This document shows positions 54,995 to 64,000 of a stretch of DNA of 64,000 bases, in pieces. The first letter of the stretch is position 1; the number at the start of each line of letters is the position of its first letter. Position numbers and translations under genes: made by a program. Location of the stretch: NCBI RefSeq assembly GCF_020360975.1, contig NW_025408676.1:868001-932000 (forward strand), in the 5' to 3' direction. The notes under the pieces were generated by a model. The model saw only the letters and a program-made list of their open reading frames with translations, did no database searches and was not told the DNA's origin. The stretch comes from Hirsutella rhossiliensis (taxonomy: Eukaryota > Ascomycota > Sordariomycetes > Hypocreales > Ophiocordycipitaceae).

Positions 54995-56815
54995 GTTGGC
55001 GGTGAGAAGAAGCGTTATCGTTGTGGTCGAGGCAAGCAAGTGTCGAGTTGTGCAGGATGGCCGCAGCCAAGTAGTAAGCCAGACGTGGCGAGGATTGTCC
55101 GGCTTCTTATACCCCCTCTCGATCACCATCGAACTCGCGGGCTTTCCCAGAATAGAAAGGGCACCGATGGGGCCGAGGGACGGTCGGGTTCGCCGCTGCC
55201 AAACATCACGCGACGGCATCTTCGGAGGGGCTTCCAGGCATCGTGTCGGCCCAGTGAGCACCATCGCCAGGGGCTAGACGACGCAGTCATCTTTTCCCTC
55301 GCGCGGCGTAAGCTGCCGCTGGCATGCAGGTGGTCCGTCAGGCATGGCTGGAATGTCATCACAAATAGCTCGCCGCCCTCGCAGCGTCGTATGCACGTGT
55401 GTTCGGCAGCAGCTTGCGTGGCAATGCTCAACGGCCCTGTCATATGTACACTGCTAAGCGGTACTGGCGAAGGATGGCCGTTGACGCTTGATAATGTGTG
55501 ACAATGGGACAAATTGAGTCATTTCAGGGCAAGGGCAAGATGGCGGGATCCCTGGTGTCTTGGTTCTGCCGGCCGTGCCCTAGTCGTATACCCAGAGTCA
55601 AGTAAATATGTTGATGGAAGAAGAACGGTTTCTACGAAGTAGATATAAACCAATACAGGGACCCGATCCGAAGCACCGCTCGCGCCATCAACCTTGAACA
55701 CGAACTCAGACAAGGGCGGCCCTGTCGCCCCCTTTCTTGCTTTTTGATACGCCCAACTTTCCCTACTCTGTAACTTACATGCATACTGATTCCTGCGCTC
55801 CAGCAAAGTGCTCGCATTGCTGGTCCGAGCCGAGCTTGGCCGTACGTGCGGAGTAGGATTAGGTTGACGACACGCCTGCACGATGAGCGAAGCGGGTTGG
55901 GCGCCCAAGCACACCGCAGGGCAAGCATCTGTCGAATGCATACCAAGTCGCGATGGGCCGAACTCACCCTCATTCTTTCCATCTCTCGCAGCATTGCCCG
56001 TTCTCGCCGTCCGCCGCTTTTCTTACCGCTGCTGCCGGCTCGGTGGCAGCATCAGCAGGCCAAGACGCCAATATGGGTCGTTTGCCCAGACACTTGCTGC
56101 GACCTAGTCATGCACTGTCACCCTGAGAAGCCTTCCGGGCGCCTGATACCGGAGTCTCATTGGTCGGCATTCGGTGACGACGAGGTTTGAAGAGCGGCCC
56201 GCACTGGCGGACAGGCCACACATGTCGATTAGTCGCCGAAGCCAGAAATCCAAGCGAGGACGGAAGGAAAACGCGTTTCCGCCCTACTCCAAGCTGCGTC
56301 GAGGTCGTACATGCAACAGGCACGTAGCCGGGCGGGAGGCGAGCAACAGTTGTTGTGCTTCTTGCGAAGCCGATACTTTGAGAGCGTGAACTACCAGGAG
56401 TATTACCATGTGCCCAAGGCCAAATGTCCATTAAGCCAACGGCACGGCAGGCTGGGGCAGCAAGTAGTCAACCAAGCAGCTGGTCGAGCCGAACAGCCGG
56501 TCGAGTAGTTCCATCAGGCCGCCGGCCGGGCAGTTCATAGCAACGACGGCGGGTAAGAAAGCGGCGGGGAGAGTGGCTACTGGTCAAAGAGATTAAGTAC
56601 TGGGCAAGTAGTAAATATAAACTCAACGACGACGCTTCCCCTATGTATACACACCTAAGACTGTGGTCTCGGCCGTTATTAGCATCGTCGTCCTTACTTA
56701 TACAAAAGGGGGTCCATGCCTCGCCCCTGTTGATCTACAAATACAGGAACAGATACAGAAACAAATACAGCTAATATACACGGCGTGCCTGCCCAACCCC
56801 CAATGGGAGACGGCC
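54995..56815. other. Intergenic, nothing recognised
   Basis: 1.8 kb. Short open frames only. The right end is the 3' flank of the hexose transporter gene. Confidence 0.55.
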
Positions 56816-58681
56816 TTACGCATGCTCCCGGTGCGTCAGCTCCTCGGCAGGACTCGCATTCTTCTCCCCCGCCCGCCCACTCCCCGCCTGCTGGCCCTCG
56901 GCCGCCACGTGCCTGGGCGTCTCGTCGCTGCTGTCCGCCGGACCCGGTTTCGGCTCCTCGGCCACGCCCCTCGCCGCATCCGCCGCCGCGGCCTCGGCCT
57001 CGAGGTCCATGCCGGCGCGCTTGCGGATGCGGGACATCTCCTCGGCCGAGGGCGGCTCCCACTTTGCGCTCTTCCAGGGGACGACGTGCTCGAGGTACAT
57101 GGTGTCAATCTCCTCGAGGGTGCGGTTGCGGCTCTCGAGGACGCAAAAGTAGACGAGCACGGCGGCGGCGAAGTTGCAGCCGGCAAAGACGTAGCCGTAG
57201 CTGAAGTCGATGGCGGAGAAGATAAAGGGGGTGAAGAAGCCGATGCAAAAGTTCCACGTCCAGTTGCTGGCGGTGCCCAGGGCCATGCCTTTGGCGCGAT
57301 AGCGCGAAGGGAAGAGCTCGGCCTGGATGGTCCACACCATGGGGCCCCAGGTGGCGGCGTAGCCGAGGATGAAGAGGCAGGCGAAGACGATGAGGACGAT
57401 GCCCGGCGTCTGCGTGCGCTCCGGGTGCTCGAGGTCGAGCTGGTAGTGGCCGACCGAGGCGAAGATGAGCAGGCAGACAAACATCCACAGCGAGCCGGCG
57501 ATGAGGGACTTGCGGCGGCCGTAGTGCTCGACGAGGTACAGGCCGATGAAGGTGGTGAGGAAGTTGATGGTGTTGAGGATGATTTGCGTGATGAAGCTAT
57601 CGATCTGCACCGAGCGGAAGATGGTGGTGCCGTAGTAGAAGAAGTAGTTGGCGCCCGTCAGCTGCTGCGCCATCTGGAGGAGGATGCCGAGGGCCAGCCG
57701 GTAGGCCATCCTCGGGGCGCGCAGCATGCCGACGAACTCGGCGACGGGGCCGGCCACGACCTTGTCCTCGGCGCGCAGCTTGCTCTCAATCTCCTCGAGC
57801 TGCGTGTGGACGGCCCAGTGGTTGGTCGACGCGGCGCCGTAGACCTTGCACAGCGTCTCGGCGGCGCGCTGGGTGCGGCCGCGGCGATAGTCGAAGCGCG
57901 GCGTCTCGGGAAAGGCCAGGATGCCGAGCCCGAGGGCCAGCGTCCACAGCCAGCCGAGCCCGATGACGATGCGCCAGCTGGCCGAGCTGTCGCCGTGGTG
58001 GGTGACGGTGCCCAGGTTGAAGCAGGCGGCCAGGAAGATGCCCAAGGTGATGAAGAGCTGGTAGGCGCACACCATGGCGCCGCGGATCCACGGCGGCGCC
58101 GTCTCGGCCTGGTACATGGGCACGAGCAGGCTGAGCCCGCCGACGCCGAGCCCCGCGATGAAGCGCCCGATCATGACCTGGTACCAGGCGCGGTCGGCGG
58201 CGATTTGCACGACGAAGCCGACGCTGACGACGAGCGCCCACAGCGAGATGGACGCGCGCCGGCCGAAGCGGTCGGCCATGGGGGCGCCGACGAGCGCGCC
58301 GATGAGGGTGCCGATGGACAGCAGCGCGACGATGAGGCCGGAGCGGACGTTGCCAAAGAACTTTTCGCCCTGGGCGTTGGTCTCGCCGAACCTCTGCTTG
58401 AAGTCGTCCATTTCCAGGAACCCCGAGATTTGGCCCGTGTCGTAGCCGAAGCTGCCAGGGACGCGGTGAGCGCGGGGCAACGGAGCCGCCGAGACCGGGC
58501 CAAGCACTTACATCAGGCCGCCCATGGAGACGAGCATGGCCACGGCCAGCGAGTGGCCCGTCAGGCGCGGCAGGGGCGAGTAGTCGAGGCCGGCGAGCGA
58601 CGCGCGCACATTCTCCGGCCGGCGCTTGTCCGACGACGGGTCGTGCTCGTCGAAGCGGATCGTCATGAAGCCGCTCCCCAT
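56816..58681 (-). CDS. Hexose transporter, MFS sugar-porter family (RCO-3/HGT-like)
   Basis: Two exons, 58681-58512 and 58451-56816, 601 aa. The splice completes MGGLIFGYDTGQISGFLEM, the first-helix signature of fungal glucose transporters. Sugar-porter motifs follow: DRFGRRASI, GLGVGGLSLLVPMYQAE, FPETPRF, QQLTGANYFFYYGT, HYGRRKSL and WTIQAELFPSRYRAKG. It has 12 helices and a 75-residue Ala/Glu-rich cytosolic tail. It would take up hexose by proton symport or facilitated diffusion at the plasma membrane; the RCO-3 subgroup also senses glucose, which I cannot decide here. Strongly GC3-biased, hence the long antisense open frame. Intact. Confidence 0.9.
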
Positions 58682-59732
58682 GGTGTCGGCGGGCGCACAC
58701 GGGCGTGCTCGGGTTCAGACGGACAAGGGAGGGTTCAGTTGCAGGCCAGACACGGTCTCGATCAATCGCGGCACGGCGAAGCAGCGAAATGGTGTAAGAC
58801 CAGCGTCGAAGGTCGGCCAAAGTCGTCGGCCACAGCAGGTTACCTGGCGAGCCTGGAGAATATAAACCACCGCAAACGGCCAGTCCGTCAGACGGTGCCC
58901 GGGTCCGGCCTTTCGTCATGGCGTATGGGACAAGTCGGCAGTTGCAAATCCGCCTGCGCCTTGCCGTCCTCGGAAGAGGTGGTCAGGGGCCGACCCCGGG
59001 GCCGCTCTGCTATACAGTACCGCGATGCGGCAGCATACAGTCTTGGCCCTTGGCTGGAGTGTGCGACCCAGCTGTTGATGACGTCGTGCCCGGTTCCGCC
59101 CCCACCGACGGCCTACTCCGGAACGCCGGACAGGCCGGGGTCGGTGCGTCTAGCGCGGGCCGGCAAATGACGTCGGCCCCGAGCCCCCACTCGGCTCGCC
59201 GCGCAATTGCCGAACATCGGCCTGACTGTTGTCTCTGCCAGGGAGGGAGCTGATGTAAGTGGACATGTCTGCAAATGCGCATCCATGTGGCCTGTGGTCG
59301 GAGACACCCCCTCGTTGGCCTCTCCCTACAGGGCCGGCCATGTCACCGTAGCTTACAGCTCATGATGCTCTCTCCACCAGTCTTCGTCGCCCGCCTGTCC
59401 ATCACCGCCATTGTCATAGACACACTCATAATGGACCTATATCTACCCAATCCCTCTATGCGGGTTTCTACTGAGCCGCGAGGCTCCAAGAAAACAGGAG
59501 ACGACGAGCCGCGGGCATATCGACTGCCCTGGCCATGCCCTGCTCATCAGACCTCGTCTGCGCCAGGTACTGCATGCTACCACGCCTCGCCAGTCTATGC
59601 CGCACCCCCCAGGAACTAACCATGCCCCCAACCCTGGTCTATTACGAACTGTTTTCATCCACCTAACTCTTCTTCCTTGACACTATTCCTCCTTGCTTTG
59701 CCCCAGACACGTCCCATCATACTTCGTTCCTC
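58682..59732. other. Intergenic: promoter of the hexose transporter and 3' flank of TPS2
   Basis: No gene seen; open frames here are short or antisense extensions. Confidence 0.6.
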
Positions 59733-62700
59733 TCACATCTCCTCCGTGGGAATGTGCCCCTCGACGAGGCTCAGCGCGCCCAGGTTCACCTCGCCCATCC
59801 TCTCCGGCCCCGCGGCCCCTTCGGCGCCCGCCAGCAGCGCCACGCACTCAACCACGTCCTCGGGCTCCAGCAGGTGCCACTTGGCCAGCGTCACCTTGGT
59901 GCTCGCCCCCACCGTCACCGTGAAGACGTGGTCGGCGTTGAGCACCGACCCCGACGCCCCGTTGAGGCTGCGAAACATGTCCTCGTCGGTAAAGTCGTCG
60001 CCCATGCACAGCGCAAACTCGACCCGGCCCGGGTTCGCGTCGTCGGTCGTCGGCTGTGCCCGCGGGTTGTGGTACGTCGCAACGAGACGCTTGGCAATCT
60101 CGCCCTTGTTGATAAACCTCGGCCGCACCTCGATGTTGGCCTTGCCCGGCATCACCTCGACGTCCCACTTGCGTGCCACACCGGCCTCGAGCTCCTCGTG
60201 GCACTCGCGCGACATGTGCAGGCCCTGCTCCGGGTCCGCGAGCCGGTAGTGCCACGTGAGCGCACATCGCTTCCGTTCGATAAATGTGCCTGCAAACATT
60301 CACCGTCAACCAAACCGCTCACACGTCGCCCTGCTCTGCTCAACAGCCGGCTCCAACGTGCCTGCCTCGCGTCGCCCAGAGAATTGCAGCACGAGCCAAA
60401 AAAAAAACTCACCCGAAACCCTGTCCGTGTACTTCTCAAACACCTCCATGACCTCGGCCTGCCAGCTCATGTCAAACTTGTCGGCCAGGTTCACCCATTC
60501 CTCCGTCCCCGGGTACCGCATGAAGCTCCCGTGCTCGGCCGACAAGCCGAGTTGCCGGATGTGGCCAAGGTGCTGGTTGAGAAACTCCTGGTCCCGGCCC
60601 GAGATGATCCAGACCCAGTTCCTGGGGTCGGCGGCGAGCTGCCAGAGGCAGTGGATGATGCGGTTCGAGGGAATGGCGGCGCTAGGCTCGCGCACAATAG
60701 GCGTCAGCGTGCCGTCGTAGTCGAACATGAAGAGGCGCTTGGCGGCCGAGCGGTACTGCGACAGCAAGACGGCGCGGTCGAGCAGGGGCGTCGTGTGCGC
60801 GGCCCCGGCGTCGCCCAGGACGCTGTGGACCTTGCGGATGAACTTGCCGATCCACGACTGCACATTGTGCTTGGTGACGTGCTGGTAGAGGCTCTGCTGC
60901 GTGGCGGCGCGCTGCTCCGGCGTCAGCGTCAGCGCGGCGTTGATCTTGTTCGCCACGCCGCCCAGGTCCCAGGGGTTGATGTGCATGGCGTCGCCCAGGC
61001 TGCCGGCCGTGCCGCTAAACTCGGAGAGGATGAGGGGCCCATGGCCCTCCTTCTGGCAGATGACGTACTCGAGGCTCGTCGTGTTCATGCCATCGCGGAC
61101 CGACGTGATGAGGCCAATGTCGGCGGCGCGCAGGAGGGCAAAGTACTCGTCCTGGCTCAGGTACTGCGGGTAGTGCTGGACGGGCGAGAAGCCGAGGCTG
61201 CCGTACTGGCCGTTGATTTTCATGACGAGCTCATTGACGCGGCTGCCGACCCTGTTCTCCGGGTCGTCGCGGTCGGCCTCTGCCGACGTGGTGGGCGAGG
61301 TGACCTGGATGAGCACGACACGCTCGCGCCACTCGGGATACATTTCAAGGAAGCGCTCAAAGGCCTGCAGCTTCTGAGCAACGCCGCGGACGCTGTCGAG
61401 GCGGTCACGGCCGACAATGATCTTCTTGCCAGCGTACAGCTTCTTGAGGGCGTCGTACTTTTCCGTGATCGAGTCAGCCCAAGCAAAGGCCTCAACCTTG
61501 GCAGCGTCGATGCCAATGGGGAAGACGCCGACGTGGACGCGGGAGCCGTAGGCGTCGATGCCGAGCGGGTCCGAGGGGAAGCCGAGGATGCGCGTGCAGC
61601 AGCTGAGGAAGTGGCGCGAGTAGCTGTACGACTGGAAGCCGACGAGGTTTGCGCCGAGGACGCCCTCGAGAATCTCCTTGCGGCGGGGAAGGCAGCGGAC
61701 AAACTCGCTGCTGGGGAAGGGGCAGTGGAGGAAGAAGGATATGTACATGTTGGGGACGCGCTGGCGCAGCATGCTGGGCAGCAGCATGAGGAAGTAGTCG
61801 TGGACGATGACGATGTCGCCGGGCTTGTAAGCGTCGATGATTTTGTTGGCAAACATCTGGTTCATGCGGTAGTAGTCGGCCCAGTAAAGGCGCTCTCGGC
61901 GGCCGTCCGAGGGCTCGTGCTGCTTGTAGTGGAAGAGGGTGCAGAGGTCGTGCTGGGCATAGCGGCGCCAACGCGTCTGGTCGTGCAGGGTGACGCCGGC
62001 GTCGGCGTCGGCGTCGTCGGCGAGCCAGACGGGGACGGTGCGGATCGTGTCGCTGTGGGCGAGGCGGTGCTCGAGGCGGGCCTGGTCGTCGCGGGGGATG
62101 AAGAGACCGTCCGAGGCCGGGGGCGTGGGCAGGGGGGGGTGGGCGTTGGCGTCGACCTCGACGGGGACGGGGGCCGAGAGGGCATTGAGGGAGGCAAGGC
62201 CGACGGTGGTGGAGGGGCGGACCCCGTTGGGCTGCGGCGAGGCGGTGCGGTCGTGAGGCGAGTCGATTTCGCCGGTCCAGGCGACGACGGTGTGGCTCCA
62301 CGAGGTGGCATCCGAGGAGAGGTAAGAGAAGGAGTCGAAGAGGGCCGACTGGCCGCGACGGGGCCTCAATTCCTGCGAGGCTGGCGTCAGCATTGGAGCT
62401 TGTTTGCGGGTGAGGAGGGGGGATGGGTTACCCAGTCGCCATCCTTGCGGTACGTGAGGGCGTGGGGAAGATCGAAGGTGGCCGAGATGATGTTGCCGCT
62501 GAGGGCCAGGTCTGGGTTTGCGGCGCGCAGCGCTGACAGGGACTCGCGGCGCGCCATGACTCTTCTTGTGCTGGGTAGCTTGGGACGAGAGTGGCAGAGA
62601 TGGCAGCTGCGGTTGTGAGAGAAAGGGAGGGGCGAAGAGAGAGAAGTGGAAGAAGAGGAGGAGAGGGGGGCAGAAGAAGAGGGGGAGAGGGACGACGACG

Positions 62701-63391
62701 AGGAGGCGTTGCGCAGGAGAGGGTCGCGATGGATTAGGCAGGGGAGGTCCGGGCCGGGGCGTCGGGGCAGCGAGAAGTAGCTGCTGCCGTCTCCGTGGGC
62801 GGCGGCTGGAGATGACAGAGGAGAGGGGCAGGCGAGATGGCGGGAGGCCGAGGAGGAGGCCGAGCTCGAGGAGGAGGAGGAGGAGGCGGCGGCGGCGGCA
62901 AAGACGGCGGGGGTCGAGGCGAGCGACGACGAGGGGAAAGGGTCGACGTAGGTGGAGGGGTGGATGCCCGGGGTGACTGTGCTGTAGTAGAAGCTGCCGT
63001 GGAGGGGCCAGGGCTGCAGCAGCAGCTGCTGTTGGCCGCCCGGCTGAGTTACTAGGCCTAGGGGCTTGACATCATCGTCCCACTGGCGGTGGCCCGGCAC
63101 TGTAGCGGGGGGGCCTGGAGGGGCAGCGGAGGCCTGGGCTGCCTGGAGCGTGGCGCTGCCGAGGTCGCCGTCAGCGTGAGCGGCGCTGCTGGTGCTGCTT
63201 GCGCTGCAAAAACCGCTGCTGCCGCTGCTCGCGCTTCCGCCACTTGGGTCCGTGCCGTCGTCATTGGCAATGCGGCAGCGTGCAAACAGGGGCCGCCGCC
63301 GCTGCTGGAGCTCCCGGCAGGGGCTGCTCTGCACGGTCGCTGGAGCCGCACTCTCGTCCAGCGGCTTGCCGTTGCTGTTAGTGTCCGCCAT
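59733..63391 (-). CDS. TPS2: Trehalose-6-phosphate phosphatase / synthase-complex subunit (Tps2-type)
   Basis: Three exons (63391-62432, 62372-60413, 60289-59733), 1158 aa. Residues 1-280 are a low-complexity Ser/Ala-rich extension longer than in yeast Tps2. Then GNIISATFDLPHALTYRKDGDW joins across a 59-nt intron to ELRPRRGQSALFDSF. The GT20 synthase-like domain covers about residues 320-840 (VIVHDYFLMLLPSML, VGFQSYSYSRHF, GRDRLDSVRG, SVRDGMNTTSLEYV). The HAD phosphatase domain starts at MFDYDGTLTP (about 870) and includes SGRDQEFL and GDDFTDEDMF (about 1068). It removes phosphate from trehalose-6-phosphate to give trehalose, which protects under stress. Both introns restore conserved sequence. 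Intact. Confidence 0.92.
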
Positions 63392-64000
63392 GGCTGGCTG
63401 TCAGGCTCGACGCCAGTTGGTCGAGAGGAGCCAAACGGTACTGGGCTTCACTCCAGGTATCGGTCTTGCGCGTCGAGGATAAGCTCGAAATCGATGGGAG
63501 CAAGAACATTGCCCTGGAAAACAGGAAAACACACATGGACACGGCATCCTTATATACTAGTAGCTCCTTTCTCATCCATCACAAATCCCTACAAGCACCA
63601 AAACCTGCTCCCTTCCCGGGCGCATGTCCGCTGCCCCTAAGCCCGGACCAGATGCCCCGGACACCACCGACCGACTGGAGGAGAATTCGGGTGCCCTGTG
63701 CCGGCAGTAGGGCCTTGGGTATCACCTCTCATATCACTCCTCGTCCAACCGCTCTGCCTAGCTGCTGGTTGCCGTCGTGATTCGCCGTCGGCACGGTCCC
63801 AGAGAGGGAGGGCCCAGAGAGGGAGGGCCCAGAGAAGGGGGGCCCAGAGAGGGAGGGAGATGGGAAAGGCCGCAACCTCCGGGAGGAGGCAATAGCCCAA
63901 CGGCAAACCGCCACCACGCGCAATCGCACGTGGCCCATTCGGCCGCGTGCTCCGACACTGCAACGCAGGCGGGAAATCCGTCCTATCTGTCCAGGGGAGC
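63392..64000. promoter_or_regulatory. TPS2 promoter region
   Basis: A TATATA at 63551-63556 (minus-strand TATATAAG) lies about 160 bp upstream of the ATG. CCCCT-type stress elements occur at 63633-63637 on the plus strand and as AGGGG near 63836, as expected for trehalose genes, although short motifs also occur by chance. A 15-bp minisatellite follows upstream. Confidence 0.5.
63801..63857 (+). repeat. 15-bp minisatellite in the TPS2 promoter
   Basis: AGAGAGGGAGGGCCC repeated 3.8 times (63801, 63816, 63831 with one variant, 63846). G-rich on the plus strand. Confidence 0.9.

Noticed and set aside
56663..59170. 835-aa plus-strand open frame
   Set aside because: Antisense shadow of the hexose transporter; low-complexity Asp/Glu/Arg composition caused by GC3 bias.
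59754..62618. 954-aa plus-strand open frame
   Set aside because: Antisense shadow of TPS2, which has complete conserved motifs and splice sites on the minus strand.
1..64000. tRNA, rRNA and CRISPR arrays
   Set aside because: Scanned by eye for TTCGANTC-type B boxes and regularly spaced repeats; no convincing candidate. CRISPR is not expected in a fungal nucleus.

Overview
This window is nuclear DNA of a filamentous ascomycete (Pezizomycotina, most likely Sordariomycetes; Hypocreales is my best guess from gene style, not from a search). The evidence is short spliceosomal introns (about 50-150 nt, GT..AG, CTRAY-like branch sites), GC-rich third codon positions in the active genes, and typical fungal families: CFEM receptor, DUF3176, GLEYA lectin, PTH11-type GPCR and MFS pumps.

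Layout. 1-5211: left-truncated, broken Ty3/Gypsy retrotransposon (gag, protease, RT, RNase H, integrase, chromodomain, 3' LTR). 5754-6097: unannotated-looking two-exon small secreted cysteine-rich protein. 6686-10032: decayed Crypton-like tyrosine-recombinase element with short terminal inverted repeats. 10448-16522: DUF3176 membrane protein, a seven-exon DHA2-type MFS pump, and an unknown minus-strand gene. 20005-26834: CFEM/rhodopsin-like receptor, an MFS permease with one nonsense codon, and an F-box/ankyrin-type gene with one nonsense codon. 28851-31033: amidohydrolase remnant and an intact secreted GLEYA/PA14 protein. 32285-37041: a 5'-truncated Tad-like LINE bounded by a 14-bp target-site duplication. 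37042-50661: an AT-richer, gene-poor stretch with dead genes (glyoxal oxidase, protein kinase), old repeats, and two intact small secreted protein genes (cystine-knot-like; collagen-like repeats). 50662-63391: GC-rich normal chromosome again: zinc alcohol dehydrogenase and divergent MFS transporter, a tiny Kex2-type secreted peptide gene, an RCO-3/HGT-like hexose transporter and a Tps2-type trehalose-6-phosphate phosphatase.

Taken together, the left three quarters look like a two-speed, transposon-rich compartment in which metabolic genes decay while small secreted protein genes (5754, 30014, 45131, 47011) remain intact, each with signal peptide and clean splice sites and most with a TATA box. 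The right quarter is ordinary carbon and stress metabolism. All spliced models were built by hand from reading-frame continuity and splice motifs; none was checked against RNA or databases.
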